Assembly: GCF_900163815.1 (NCBI RefSeq)
Contig: NZ_FUKO01000049.1
Location: forward strand, 1-64,000
Direction: 5' to 3'
Source of the DNA: Microbacterium esteraromaticum
GTDB taxonomy: Bacteria; Actinomycetota; Actinomycetes; Actinomycetales; Microbacteriaceae
Length of the DNA: 64,000 nt
The translations under genes and the position numbers were made by a program. Of the stretch, positions 34,169 to 43,338 are shown piece by piece (position 1 is the stretch's first letter; every line of letters begins with the position of its first letter). Below the pieces are notes generated by a model. It ran no database searches. It worked only from the letters and a program-made list of their open reading frames with translations, and was not told where the DNA came from.

Positions 34169-34198
34169 CTAGTAGGTTTGCGGAATCTGCAAAACTAG
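34169..34198. promoter_or_regulatory. Nested palindromic operator between MFS and XRE genes
   Basis: CTAGT (34169-34173) pairs with ACTAG (34194-34198), and inside it TTTGC (34177-34181) pairs with GCAAA (34189-34193). The site is centred between the divergent start codons, a natural place for the XRE-cupin protein to bind. Confidence 0.6.
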
Positions 34199-34202
34199 GA
34201 GA

Positions 34203-34790
34203 GTGGAAACGACTCCCGGTGCGGATGTTGCCGCGATCCTCGACGCGATCGGGCCGCGCCTGCGCGCGCTCCGGCAGTCCCGAGAACTGACACTCGCCGA
34301 GGCGGCGGACGCCTCGGGACTGTCCATCAGTATCCTGTCGCGGGTGGAGACCGGTCGCCGTCAACCCACACTCGACGTGCTCATACCGCTCGCACGCACC
34401 TACCAGGTGGCACTGGATCAACTCGTCGCCGCACCGGCAACGGGCGACCCGAGAGTGCACCTGGAGCCCCATCGTCATTCCCGCGGTGGCATCGTCGTGC
34501 CCCTGACCCGCTACCCGACACGGGTGCAGGCGTTCAAACACGTCGTCGGACCACGCACACCCCACCTCGTCTCACACGAGGGCCACGCCTGGCTCTACGT
34601 CCTCGCCGGCACACTCCGACTGATCGTGGGCGACGACGAACTCGAGCTGCATCCGGGAGAGACCGCGGAGTTCGACGCCGCCGTGCCGCACTGGTTCGGC
34701 CCTGCAAACGACACCGCCGCAGAGATCTTGCACCTGTTCGGCCCCCACGGCCACCGCGCCATCTCCCGACTCGACCACCAAGAAGCATGA
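34203..34790 (+). CDS. XRE-family regulator with cupin sensor domain
   Basis: 195 residues. Helix-turn-helix at about 17-72 (RALRQSRELTLAEAADASGL; SILSRVETGRRQPTLDVLI), cupin_2 barrel at about 105-190 (HEGHAWLYVLAGTLRLIVGD, ELHPGETAEFDAAVPHWFG). It presumably binds a small ligand in the cupin and controls the divergent DHA2 exporter through the palindrome at 34169-34198. GTG start, close to the promoter, with an AGGAG-like stretch just upstream. Confidence 0.85.
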   Translation: METTPGADVAAILDAIGPRLRALRQSRELTLAEAADASGLSISILSRVETGRRQPTLDVLIPLARTYQVALDQLVAAPATGDPRVHLEPHRHSRGGIVVPLTRYPTRVQAFKHVVGPRTPHLVSHEGHAWLYVLAGTLRLIVGDDELELHPGETAEFDAAVPHWFGPANDTAAEILHLFGPHGHRAISRLDHQEA

Positions 34791-35236
34791 CCGCAACGCC
34801 CCAAGCCGACACGATGGGGATAGGAGCTCTCGCCCCTGTCCGTGGCCGCGGGGTCTGTCCGTTGAATGGTGTGTGAGGTCCGGCGGTTTTCATGAGTGGC
34901 TTCTCGAACCGTGCGGAGACGGTGATCGCCGACGCGTTCAGCGTGGGCGTCTGTCTCCATGTTCCCGGTGGATACCGGGCGGGGCCAGCGCCGGGTCGTG
35001 GTTCTGCCCCTGAACGGGGCGCTGATCGGGTGGGACGGCCTCCGGATCAGTACCGCTCAGGGCCAAGTGGTGGATACCACCTGCAATTTCTGACCCTAGC
35101 AATGGAGTCGCCGTTTTAAAGGCCTACGGCGGCGCGGGTCTTTGCCCAGGGCCCCGCGTGCGGGGGAGGGGGGCGTCCGGCTGTGTTGGGCGTCGAGGCA
35201 GCATTGCTCCCGCGGAAGACCTGGCCCGCGACGGCG
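34791..35236. other. Gene-free region with likely insertion-sequence debris
   Basis: No credible gene in about 440 bases. GGGTCTGTCCGTTGAATGG (from 34851) followed by GTGTGTGAGG looks like the end of an IS256-type element, and the stretch around 35060-35095 (GTGGTGGATACCACC) is a short palindrome. I see no transposase coding remnant long enough to name. Confidence 0.35.
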
Positions 35237-35944
35237 CTATTCCCTCGCCGCGGCGTCTGTGGATCGGAGAGTAGCGTCGAGGCCAGCGATCGTGGTGTCT
35301 ACGGCGAAGCGGTAGTAGTCCCAGCGCATGAGGGCGGCGTTCTCCCCGCCTTCTGCGAACGGCCGGATGAACTCTTGGCCCATCGCGCGGACTTCGGCGG
35401 ATGCGGTGGGGATCTGGCGGAACTCGGCCATCATCGTGGCGTGGTCCCGCGGGCCGTCCCCCTCGTGCTGGAGGCGGTCGTCGCTCATCGACACCGTGAG
35501 CATGGCGTTGTTGAGCAGTAGTGCGTAGGCGAGGTCCGCACGGCTCCCGAAGCCGGCGCGATGCAGGATTGCCATACCGGCCTCGAGAACGGGCAGCGCT
35601 GCGGGCAGCGTCGGTCCATGCATGAGCATCCATTTGGCCGAGCCTGGATACTCCGCGGCACGAGGACCGGCTGAGTACAGGAGCGCGCGGAACCATTCCT
35701 GCCAGGGCAAGCTCGCGTCCGGCGGTTCGACCTGGCCGAGCATGCGCTCGACGACTTGGCGGCAGAGCAAGTCCTTTCCGCCGACGTGGTGGTAGATCAC
35801 CGAGGCAGCGACGCCGAGACGGCCGGCGAGGTCGCGAATCGACCAGCTCATCAGGTGCGACTCGCGCGTCAGCTCGACCGCGGCGTCGATTACCCGCTCG
35901 GGGGTGAGACCGACATGGAACCGTGCGGGGTCCGTCATGGTCAC
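35237..35944 (-). CDS. TetR-family regulator of the ABC/ECF module
   Basis: About 235 residues. Helix-turn-helix SIRDLAGRLGVAASVIYHHV near residue 35-54, then VGGKDLLCRQVVERML, placing it in the TetR_C subclass. It is divergent from the ABC/ECF operon and shares the promoter region holding the DtxR box at 35971-35993. GTG 35944 was chosen because AAGGAG lies 5 nt upstream; ATG 35938 is equally possible. It probably adds ligand control to iron control. Confidence 0.82.
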   Translation of the reverse strand: MTMTDPARFHVGLTPERVIDAAVELTRESHLMSWSIRDLAGRLGVAASVIYHHVGGKDLLCRQVVERMLGQVEPPDASLPWQEWFRALLYSAGPRAAEYPGSAKWMLMHGPTLPAALPVLEAGMAILHRAGFGSRADLAYALLLNNAMLTVSMSDDRLQHEGDGPRDHATMMAEFRQIPTASAEVRAMGQEFIRPFAEGGENAALMRWDYYRFAVDTTIAGLDATLRSTDAAARE

Positions 35945-35969
35945 CGTTGCTCCTTGACTAGCCAACCTA

Positions 35970-35997
35970 TTGAGGTAAGCCTTGCCTTACCTATAGT
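35970..35997. promoter_or_regulatory. DtxR-type box within the ABC/ECF promoter
   Basis: AGGTAAG (35973-35979) and CTTACCT (35986-35992) are perfect arms around CCTTGC, and the 19-mer from 35971 matches 14 of 19 DtxR consensus bases. It fills the spacer between a TTGAGG -35 (35970-35975) and a TATAGT -10 (35992-35997) for the rightward operon. Confidence 0.7.
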
Positions 35998-36032
35998 CTC
36001 TATGAGATTAGAACACTGTTCATACTAGTATG

Positions 36033-36047
36033 TGATAATCGTTCTCA
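36033..36047. promoter_or_regulatory. Fur/Zur-type box TGATAATCGTTCTCA
   Basis: A 15-mer of the form TGAnAAnnnTTnTCA, the pattern bound by Zur and other Fur-family repressors in actinobacteria, 23 nt before the first ABC gene. With the DtxR box upstream it would give dual metal control, perhaps iron plus zinc or manganese. Confidence 0.5.
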
Positions 36048-36069
36048 ATAGCGCGATGGAAGGGACACG

Positions 36070-37848
36070 ATGAGCGTGGCACAGAGCGAGGCAATTTCGG
36101 CAGAGGGTTCGTTCTTCGTGCCGGTGCGGGGCAGTCTGGCGGGGATCATCGTGCTGGCGGTCCTTGGCGCGGCCAGCAGCGTGGTGCCGTTCATAGCGAT
36201 CGTCGAGTTGGCTCGCGTGCTGCTCCCGGCGATCGACGGGGCGCCGGTCGATGCGGGTCGGGTCTGGGTGATCGTGGTCGTCGCCGTGATCGCGCTGGTT
36301 GTGAGCGTCGGTGCGGCGTTTGTGTCCGGCCTGGTCGGTCATTTCGCGGATGCCGAATTGCAGCACTCGTTGCGCCGGAGGATCGTCCGCCACCTGCAGC
36401 GGCTTTCACTGGGCTGGTTTGATCGGCGCAGCTCGGGTTCGGTGCGCAAGCTGGTGGAGAACGACGTCGTAGCGTTGCACCAGCTTGTCGCGCACTCGAT
36501 CCAGGACGTCCTGACCGCGATCACGGTGCCGCTTCTCAGCCTGGTCTATCTCTTCGTTGTGGACTGGCGGATGGCGCTTGCGGCGCTCGTGCCGCTCGTG
36601 TTGATCTTCCTCCTGTACCCGTTGATGATGCGGGGAGCCGGTGAGAAGTACGTGCAGTACGACCAGGCGACGCAGGCCCTGTCCGGCGCGACCGTCGAGT
36701 TCGTGCAGGGCATCGCCGTGGTCAAGCGGTTCGGGCAGGTCGGGCGCAGCCATCGCCGCTATCGTGATGCGACGGGGGAGTACTCGAGGTTCGTCGGTGA
36801 GTGGACCCGTGAGACGGCTGTCCTCTTCACGGTTGTGGAACTGCTCGCCTCGCCGATCGTCGTGCTCGCCTGGCTGCTGACCGCCGCGGTCTGGCTCGTC
36901 GCGAACGGCGGAGCCGCCCCGGTCGATGTGCTCCCGGGCCTCCTCCTCGGGCTCGGGCTCACCGCACCGCTGATGAAGCTTGGGGCTTCGGGGCAGTTCC
37001 TGCGCAACGCGACGAAGGCGCAGCAGTCGCTCGGCGCGTTCTTCGCCCTCCCTTCCGTCGCCCAATCGGACTCTCCGCAGACGCCGAAGGGCGGTTCTGT
37101 CGACTTCCAGCATGCGTCGTTCAGCTACGACGGCGAGCAGCGCGTGCTCCACGAGATCGCGGCGTCCTGCTCTCCTGGCACCGTGACGGCCCTCGTCGGC
37201 GCGTCGGGGTCGGGGAAGTCGACGCTGGCGAAGCTCGTTCCCCGCTTCTACGACGTGGATGCCGGTGCGGTTGAGATCGGCGGAGCGGACGTGCGTCAGA
37301 TAGCGTCGGGCGAGCTGTACCGTCAGGTCGCTTTCGTGTTCCAGGATGTGCAGCTGCTGCGCGCGAGCCTACGCGACAACATCCGTCTCACCCGGCCCGA
37401 CGCGACCGACGCCGAAGTCGAGGACGCTGCCCGCGCGGCCCAGATCCACGACCGCATCCTGCGATTCGAGCGGGGCTACGACGCCGTGGTGGGCGAGGAT
37501 GCGAACCTCTCCGGCGGTGAGGCCCAACGGGTCACGATCGCCCGCGCGCTGCTAGCCGATGCGCCGGTCCTCGTGCTCGACGAGGCGACCGCGTTCGCCG
37601 ACCCCGACTCGGAGGCGGCGATCCAGAAGGCGCTCAGCATCCTCGCCGCCGACCGTACCGTGCTCGTGATCGCCCATCGTCTGCACACGATCGTCGCAGC
37701 CGATCAGATTCTCGTGCTCGACGGCGGCCGCATCATCGAGCGGGGCACGCATCCCGAGCTCGTCGCAAGCGGGGACCGGTTCGCGAAGATGTGGGCCGAC
37801 TACCAGGCCAACCATGCCCGCTCTCTACCGGAAGGAGCGGGCGCATGA
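36070..37848 (+). CDS. ABC half transporter, IrtA/IrtB-like (first of pair)
   Basis: 592 residues: six membrane helices (to about 310), then a nucleotide-binding domain with VGASGSGKSTLAKLVPRFYD, signature LSGGEAQRVTIARALL, Walker B VLVLDEATAFADP and IAHRLHTI. Similar to the exporter-fold pair IrtAB/YbtPQ that actually imports ferric siderophores. GGAAGG before the ATG. It is coupled by an ATGA overlap to the second half transporter. The degenerate second half of its Walker B (FADP rather than ALDP) is also seen in YbtP/IrtA-type chains. Confidence 0.87.
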   Translation: MSVAQSEAISAEGSFFVPVRGSLAGIIVLAVLGAASSVVPFIAIVELARVLLPAIDGAPVDAGRVWVIVVVAVIALVVSVGAAFVSGLVGHFADAELQHSLRRRIVRHLQRLSLGWFDRRSSGSVRKLVENDVVALHQLVAHSIQDVLTAITVPLLSLVYLFVVDWRMALAALVPLVLIFLLYPLMMRGAGEKYVQYDQATQALSGATVEFVQGIAVVKRFGQVGRSHRRYRDATGEYSRFVGEWTRETAVLFTVVELLASPIVVLAWLLTAAVWLVANGGAAPVDVLPGLLLGLGLTAPLMKLGASGQFLRNATKAQQSLGAFFALPSVAQSDSPQTPKGGSVDFQHASFSYDGEQRVLHEIAASCSPGTVTALVGASGSGKSTLAKLVPRFYDVDAGAVEIGGADVRQIASGELYRQVAFVFQDVQLLRASLRDNIRLTRPDATDAEVEDAARAAQIHDRILRFERGYDAVVGEDANLSGGEAQRVTIARALLADAPVLVLDEATAFADPDSEAAIQKALSILAADRTVLVIAHRLHTIVAADQILVLDGGRIIERGTHPELVASGDRFAKMWADYQANHARSLPEGAGA

Positions 37849-39581
37849 TGATCGGTCGTCTGCTGCACTACTGCTCGCCCCGCGCCCGGCGTCTGGTGAT
37901 CGCGGAGTTGAGCTTCGTCGTGGTCGCCGCGGTGCTGCAGGGCATCGCGTTCCTGCTGCTCGTGCCGCTGCTGCGCTCGCTGTTCGTCGGCGACCTCGAC
38001 GCCTCCTGGGGATGGCTTATCGCCGTCGGCGGGACGGCCGCGGGCTATGTCGCCGCTTCCTGGTTCGCATCCCAGATCGGGATGGAAGCATCGACCGCGG
38101 TGCTCGACTCGCTGCTGGAGCGGCTCGGCGATAGCGTGGTGTCGCTGCCGGTGGCCTGGTTCTCCACCGACCGGACCGGACTGATCACGGGCCTGGCGAC
38201 GCAGGGCGCGATGTTCGTTTCGACCATGCCCTACGCGATCCTGCGGCAGATCCTCGCCGGGTTCATCGCCCCTGGCACCGTCCTGGTCGGCATGTACTTC
38301 TTCGACTGGCGGCTCGCTCTGGCGATGACGGTGATGGTGCCGATCATCGTGATCGGCTACCGCTGGCTCAGTCGACGCATCGGCCGCGGCGACAAGGCCC
38401 ACTCGGTCGCGGTCGCCGAAGCCTCCAACCGGGTCGTCGAGTTCGCCCGCGCCCAGCCCGCCCTCCGCACCGCAGGCGAAGGCTCGATCGCCGATCGGCT
38501 CGTCGACCAGGCGCTGGAAGACCAGCATAACCAGTACCGGGGTCTGCTGATGACCGGGGGCTCGGCTATCGCTCTGTTCGCGGGACTCGTCCAGCTATCG
38601 GTCACGGTGCTGTTGATCGTCGGCGCGTTCCTCGCCATCGGCGGAACCGTCGACATCGCGATCCTGATCGCGCTCCTCGTGCTCGGGGTGCGGTTCAACG
38701 AGCCGATCGTCGCCGCGGGCGACCTCGGCGGCGGCGTCGCCGTGGCGAAGACCACGATCGACCGGCTCGACGAGCTCGCCGCCGTCCCCAGACTGCCCGA
38801 GCCCGAGCATCCGGCGACGCCTACCGACTTCGGCATCGAGTTCCAGGGTGTCACCTTCGGCTACGGCGGTGACCCCGTACTGCGAGATCTGTCCTTCACC
38901 GCCCCAGCCGGAGGGATGACCGCGATCGTCGGCCCGTCCGGCTCCGGTAAGACCACGATCACCAAGCTCATCGCGCGCTTCTACGACCCGGAGGTGGGGA
39001 CGGTGCTCATCGGCGGTGTGCCCGTGCCTGAGCTAGGCACGGACGTGATCGAACGCGCTGTGGCCCCGGTCTTCCAGGATGTCTACCTGTTCGACGACAC
39101 GATCCTTAACAACGTCTGGATCGGCAATCCCGACCTGTCCCGCGAGGAGGTGATCGCCGCCGCCACACGCGCCCGAGTCGATGAGATCGTCGCACGCCTC
39201 CCCAGCGGATGGGACGCGCGCGTCGGGGAGGGTGGCTCGAACCTGTCCGGCGGGGAACGCCAGCGGGTCTCGATCGCCCGAGCTCTCCTCAAGGACGCAC
39301 CCGTCGTGCTGCTCGACGAGGCCACCAGCGCGCTCGACATCGGCAACGAGATCGTCGTCGGCGAGGCCATTGACAATATCCGGGCCGACCGCACGCTCGT
39401 CGTCGTCGCCCACCGACTGCAGACCATCATGACCTCCGACCGGATCATCATGCTCGACGGCGAGGGCGGCATCCGCGAGTCCGGCAGCCACGCCGAACTG
39501 CTCGCGGCGGGCGGCGCCTATGCCCGGTACTGGCGCGAGCGCGTCGAGGCCGCGGGCTGGAAGCTCACCCACCACGACTGA
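37845..39581 (+). CDS. ABC half transporter, IrtB-like (second of pair)
   Basis: 578 residues: six membrane helices, Walker A VGPSGSGKTTITKLIARFYD, LSGGERQRVSIARALL, VVLLDEATSALDIGN, and the family tail YWRERVEAAGWKLTHHD. It should form a heterodimer with the product of the preceding gene; ATG 37845 overlaps that gene's stop. The pair is followed by ECF-type genes, a combination known from Gram-positive metallophore loci. Substrate unknown; a siderophore is the best guess given the DtxR box. Confidence 0.87.
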   Translation: MMIGRLLHYCSPRARRLVIAELSFVVVAAVLQGIAFLLLVPLLRSLFVGDLDASWGWLIAVGGTAAGYVAASWFASQIGMEASTAVLDSLLERLGDSVVSLPVAWFSTDRTGLITGLATQGAMFVSTMPYAILRQILAGFIAPGTVLVGMYFFDWRLALAMTVMVPIIVIGYRWLSRRIGRGDKAHSVAVAEASNRVVEFARAQPALRTAGEGSIADRLVDQALEDQHNQYRGLLMTGGSAIALFAGLVQLSVTVLLIVGAFLAIGGTVDIAILIALLVLGVRFNEPIVAAGDLGGGVAVAKTTIDRLDELAAVPRLPEPEHPATPTDFGIEFQGVTFGYGGDPVLRDLSFTAPAGGMTAIVGPSGSGKTTITKLIARFYDPEVGTVLIGGVPVPELGTDVIERAVAPVFQDVYLFDDTILNNVWIGNPDLSREEVIAAATRARVDEIVARLPSGWDARVGEGGSNLSGGERQRVSIARALLKDAPVVLLDEATSALDIGNEIVVGEAIDNIRADRTLVVVAHRLQTIMTSDRIIMLDGEGGIRESGSHAELLAAGGAYARYWRERVEAAGWKLTHHD

Positions 39582-39609
39582 ACCACCCGAGCACAGGAAG
39601 GAACACCCC

Positions 39610-40254
39610 ATGTCCGACACCACCGCCCCACACCGGACCGCCGCAGCCACGGCTGAACGCCAGCCCTTCTCGCTGACGTTCAAGGCCCGCGATTTCCTCA
39701 ACGTCGCGATCTTCGCCGTGATCTACATCGTGGTGATCTTCGCCGTCGCAATGCTCGGCATCATCAGCCCGCTCGTGATGGTCGTCACCCTGCCCCTCGC
39801 CCCGCTGGTCGCTGGCATCCCCTACATGCTGTTCCTCAGCCGCGTGCGACACGGCGGCATGGTCACCCTCTTCGGGATCGTCTTCGGCCTCGCCTCGATG
39901 GGATGGGGACACCCGTGGCAGAGCGCCCTCGTCATCGTCGCCTTTTCCCTGATCGGCGAGCTCGTGATGTACGCCGGACAGTACCGCTCCAAGTGGGCCG
40001 CGATCTGGACCTACACGACCTTCTCGGCATGGATGATCGGTCCCTGGATTCCGTTCTTCCTGGACCCCGCCGCATACATCTCGCAGCAGGCCAGCCAGTC
40101 GATGGGCAGCGAGTACGCGACGCAGATGGAAGCGGTCCTGACCGGGCCAGTCGTGCTCGGCGTGTGGGTCGCCGGGATTGTCTTCGGCTTCCTGGGGGGC
40201 CTGCTCGGAGCCGCGGTGCTGCGCAAGCACTTCGTGAAGGCGGGACTCGCATGA
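39610..40254 (+). CDS. ECF transporter S-component, MptD/Trep_Strep family (copy 1)
   Basis: 214 residues, about six membrane helices. The start FSLTFKARDFLNVAIFAVIY, the loop RVRHGGMVTLFGIVFGL and the end GGLLGAAVLRKHFVKAGLA are typical of the Trep_Strep (MptD) S-components. It captures the substrate for an energy-coupling-factor transporter made with the EcfT and EcfA genes downstream. ATG 39610 follows an AGGAAGGA site. It is paralogous to the next gene, with which it overlaps (ATGA). Confidence 0.82.
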   Translation: MSDTTAPHRTAAATAERQPFSLTFKARDFLNVAIFAVIYIVVIFAVAMLGIISPLVMVVTLPLAPLVAGIPYMLFLSRVRHGGMVTLFGIVFGLASMGWGHPWQSALVIVAFSLIGELVMYAGQYRSKWAAIWTYTTFSAWMIGPWIPFFLDPAAYISQQASQSMGSEYATQMEAVLTGPVVLGVWVAGIVFGFLGGLLGAAVLRKHFVKAGLA

Positions 40255-40880
40255 CCGACACAGCTCTGCCGCCCGGGTCAGCCCGGCCTCGACTCTCGTT
40301 GCGGTTCAGCGCGCGCGACCTGGTGAACGTCGCGATGTTCGCCGTCCTGATGATCGTCGTCACCTACGCGATCGGGATGCTCGGCATCGTCTCACCTCTG
40401 GTCTGGCTCGCGGTCGTGCCCGTGTCGGTGCTCGTGAACGGGATCGTGTTCATGCTGTTCGTCACGCGGGTCAGGCACGCGGGGATGGTGACGCTGCTCG
40501 GCGTCGTGGTCGCGCTGTTCTACCTGCTGACCGGCAATACGGTCTTCAGCTCGATCGGGATCATCGTGCTCGCGGTCCTCGCAGAGGTCGTGCTCTGGGG
40601 CGGGGGTTATCGTTCGCGATGGGCGGCGATCTGGGCGTACACGATCTTCGCCCTGAGCTTCTTCACCCCGTTCCTGCCGCTCGTCTTCGATCGCGAAGGC
40701 TACCTGACCAGTCCGAGCTTCACCAGGATGGGCGACGAGTACGTCGCCGGCGCCGATGCGCTGACCACGCTGCCCGTGCTCGGCGTCCTGGCGGTCGCGG
40801 TCGCCGTCGCCGGGTTCCTCGGCGGCCTGCTCGGCTCCGCCGTTCTGCGCAAGCACTTTGTCCGCGCCGGCCTTGCCTGA
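40251..40880 (+). CDS. ECF transporter S-component, MptD/Trep_Strep family (copy 2)
   Basis: 209 residues. It follows the same plan as copy 1: LSLRFSARDLVNVAMFAVLM at the start, RVRHAGMVTLLGVVVAL in the middle, GGLLGSAVLRKHFVRAGLA at the end. Two S-components in one operon suggest either two ligands sharing one ECF module or an unusual heteromeric substrate unit. Its ATG overlaps copy 1 and its end overlaps the TTG of EcfT by 23 nt. Confidence 0.82.
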   Translation: MTDTALPPGSARPRLSLRFSARDLVNVAMFAVLMIVVTYAIGMLGIVSPLVWLAVVPVSVLVNGIVFMLFVTRVRHAGMVTLLGVVVALFYLLTGNTVFSSIGIIVLAVLAEVVLWGGGYRSRWAAIWAYTIFALSFFTPFLPLVFDREGYLTSPSFTRMGDEYVAGADALTTLPVLGVLAVAVAVAGFLGGLLGSAVLRKHFVRAGLA

Positions 40881-41631
40881 CCTCGCCGCCACCGTCGGCA
40901 CCGCCCGCCGCGGTGTTGCTGGGCGACGGGGGCTCGACCCACGCAGCAAGATCCTGCTCGTGCTGCTCGTCAGTCTCGCCGTGATGAGTCCCGGTGGGCT
41001 GGTGTTCGTGCCGGCAAGCATCGTGCTGGCCACCGTGCTCGCGGTGACGGAGCGCGCCTGGTCACGTGCCCTGCTCGTCCCTGTCGCGGCGGTCGTCATG
41101 TACGTGCTCGGCTGGGTTCTGCCGCTGGTCTGGGCGAACCCCGTTGTGACCGTCGTTGCCATCGGCTGCGGGTACCTCATCCGCTTCATCGCCGCGTTCG
41201 GCGTCGGCGCCCACCTCATCGCCACCACCTCGCCGACCCAGCTCAGCGCTGCGCTGAGGGCCTGGCATGTGCCCCGAGCGATCTCCGTCACGCTCGCCGT
41301 GATGCTCCGGTTCTTCCCGGTTGTCGCCGCGGAATCCGCCGCGGTCCTCGATGCCATGCGCCTGCGCGGACTGGCGGGCACGATGGACCTTGCCCGGCAT
41401 CCGATCCTCGGTATCGAACGCTTCACCGTCCCGATGATCGCCGCGAGCCTGCGCGCCAGCGAGGACCTCTCCGCCTCGGCGATCCTGCGCGGGCTCGGCT
41501 CACGCCGCGTCCCCGTCTCCCTCGATCCACCCCGGTTGGGCTGGCTCGACCTTGTGCTGCTCCTCGCATTGACCGTTCTCGCGGCCGCGAGCCTGCTCCT
41601 GCCGAACCCCCTCACGATGGTGATCGCATGA
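40858..41631 (+). CDS. ECF transporter T-component (EcfT)
   Basis: 257 residues. Five to six membrane helices and the coupling-helix motifs AARAWHVP-like LRAWHVPRAISVTLAVMLRF and MRLRGLAG, which dock into the EcfA ATPases. It is the scaffold of the ECF transporter, between two S-components and the double ATPase. TTG 40858 gives the family's usual start (LDPRSKILLVLLVSLAV near residue 25). The stop overlaps the EcfA ATG. Confidence 0.85.
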   Translation: MSAPALPDLAATVGTARRGVAGRRGLDPRSKILLVLLVSLAVMSPGGLVFVPASIVLATVLAVTERAWSRALLVPVAAVVMYVLGWVLPLVWANPVVTVVAIGCGYLIRFIAAFGVGAHLIATTSPTQLSAALRAWHVPRAISVTLAVMLRFFPVVAAESAAVLDAMRLRGLAGTMDLARHPILGIERFTVPMIAASLRASEDLSASAILRGLGSRRVPVSLDPPRLGWLDLVLLLALTVLAAASLLLPNPLTMVIA

Positions 41632-43097
41632 TCGAGATAGCGGGCGTTTCCTGGACCTATCCGCACGCGGAAGCCCCGGCGCTGCGCGACCTCGACCTGC
41701 GGATCGCACCCGGTGAGTTCGTCGTGCTGTGCGGGGCGTCGGGCTCCGGCAAGTCGACGGCTTTGCGGCTAATGAACGGCCTCGTGCCACAGTTCCACGA
41801 TGATGGGATCCTCAGCGGGACCGTCACTGTCGAGGGGATGGTCACCACCGACGTCGAGCTCGATGCCCTCGGCCTCGTCACCGGCACCGTGCTCCAGCAC
41901 CCACGACGCCAGTTCTTCACCGACAACGCCCGCGAGGAGACAGCCTTCGCGATGGAGAACTTCGGCTTCCCCCGCGACGAGATCCGAGCGTGCGTCGAGG
42001 CGACCATCGCCGACCTCGCGGAGCGGGTTCCGATCGAACAGCGCCTGCAGCACCTCTCCGGCGGGCAGCAACAGCAAGTCGCGATCGCCGCCGCCGCCGC
42101 CCACGACCCGCGCATCCTGCTGCTCGATGAACCCAGCTCCAACCTCTCCGCCGACGCCGTGCACCGGCTCACCGCGACCCTCGCCGAGCTCAAAGCCCAG
42201 GGCGTCACGATCGTCATCGCCGAGCACCGAGTGCGCTACCTGCAGGACCTGATCGACCGGGTCGTGGTCATGCGCGACGGCGCCGTCGACATCGAATGGA
42301 CCGCCGCGCAGTTCCGCGCCGTCCCCGACGAACTGCTCGCCAAGGAGGGACTCCGCGGGGAGGTCCGCTTACCCGAGCTGCCTGTCCTGCCCGCGGCCGG
42401 CCGCAGCGCGGTCGAGCCGACGCAGGTAGGGAACGCTCCGAGCGGGACGCTGCTGTTGGCCGGCATTCGCTGCCAGCTCGGTGGACGCATGGTTCTCGAC
42501 CTCGAGCGCGTCTCCTTCGCAGCCGGAGAGGTGACCGCGATCCGCGGCGTCAACGGCGCGGGAAAATCCACCCTCGCACGCATCATCTCCGGCCTGCAGA
42601 AATCCGCCAGCACCATTCGGCTCGACGGGAGAGTGCTGAACAGGCGCGCGAGACAGCGCGTGAGTACCATCGTGATGCAGGACGTGCAACGTCAGCTGTT
42701 CACCGACAGCGTGCAGGCGGAGATCGACCTCGCCGCGGTAGACGCCCCGACCGCTCCCGACCCGGCCGCCGTACTCGCCGCACTCGACCTCGACCATCTG
42801 GCCGAGCGGCACCCGCTGTCGCTGTCCGGCGGACAGCAGCAGCGCCTCGTCGTCGCGGGCGTCCGCGTCGCTGGCCGCCGCATCGTGATCTTCGACGAAC
42901 CCAGCTCGGGCGTCGACCGCCGTCACCTCCAGTCGATCTGCGATCAAATCCGCCAGGTCGCCACCGCCGGGGCGGTGGTGCTGCTCATCAGTCACGACGA
43001 CGACCTGCTCGCCCTGGCCGCCGACCGGCAGCTCACCTTGACCCCACCCGCCTCGGAACGGCAGCTCGCGTCCGTCCATGCTGGCAGGAACCGATGA
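41628..43097 (+). CDS. ECF transporter double ATPase (EcfA-EcfA' fusion)
   Basis: 489 residues with two nucleotide-binding domains: residues 1-225 (CGASGSGKSTALRLMNGLVP, LSGGQQQQVAIAAAAAHDPR, LLLDEPSSNLS) and about 270-480 (NGAGKSTLARIISGL, LSGGQQQRLVVAGVRVA, VIFDEPSSGVD). A single chain thus supplies both ATPase subunits of the ECF module. The ATG overlaps the EcfT stop. It is directly followed by a truncated MFS gene. Confidence 0.87.
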   Translation: MIEIAGVSWTYPHAEAPALRDLDLRIAPGEFVVLCGASGSGKSTALRLMNGLVPQFHDDGILSGTVTVEGMVTTDVELDALGLVTGTVLQHPRRQFFTDNAREETAFAMENFGFPRDEIRACVEATIADLAERVPIEQRLQHLSGGQQQQVAIAAAAAHDPRILLLDEPSSNLSADAVHRLTATLAELKAQGVTIVIAEHRVRYLQDLIDRVVVMRDGAVDIEWTAAQFRAVPDELLAKEGLRGEVRLPELPVLPAAGRSAVEPTQVGNAPSGTLLLAGIRCQLGGRMVLDLERVSFAAGEVTAIRGVNGAGKSTLARIISGLQKSASTIRLDGRVLNRRARQRVSTIVMQDVQRQLFTDSVQAEIDLAAVDAPTAPDPAAVLAALDLDHLAERHPLSLSGGQQQRLVVAGVRVAGRRIVIFDEPSSGVDRRHLQSICDQIRQVATAGAVVLLISHDDDLLALAADRQLTLTPPASERQLASVHAGRNR

Positions 43098-43107
43098 AGG
43101 AGGCAGC

Positions 43108-43338
43108 ATGATCGAGCCCATCCGGACACCCGCGCCCGAGACGACCGCGCCTCGCCCGCAAATCCCGCTGCTGCTCGCGGCGGTGCTGCTCATCTACCTC
43201 GGGCCGATGACCCTCAACCCGAGCATCGCGCCGCTGTCACGCGAGGTCGGGCTCGCCGAATGGCAGATCGGAGTCACCAAGCAGAAAGACTTGGAATGGG
43301 CTCTTCCCCGACCTCTGCGACGATTGCCCACCAGGTGA
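43108..43338 (+). pseudogene. MFS transporter stub, truncated after the first helices
   Basis: A GAAGGAGG site and ATG begin a protein whose residues to about 57 (IPLLLAAVLLIYLGPMTLNP, SREVGLAEWQIGVT) match the N-terminus of the intact MFS protein at 31250. Similarity ends exactly after GVT at about 43278; the next bases encode KQKDLEWALPRPLRR and a stop. The rest of the gene, about 1.1 kb, has been deleted, and the conjugation-side regulator gene follows. Confidence 0.8.

Noticed and set aside
34892-35119. Possible small gene MSGFSNRAETVIADAF…
   Set aside because: No ribosome site, Gly/Pro/Arg-rich end, and it lies in what looks like insertion-sequence debris.
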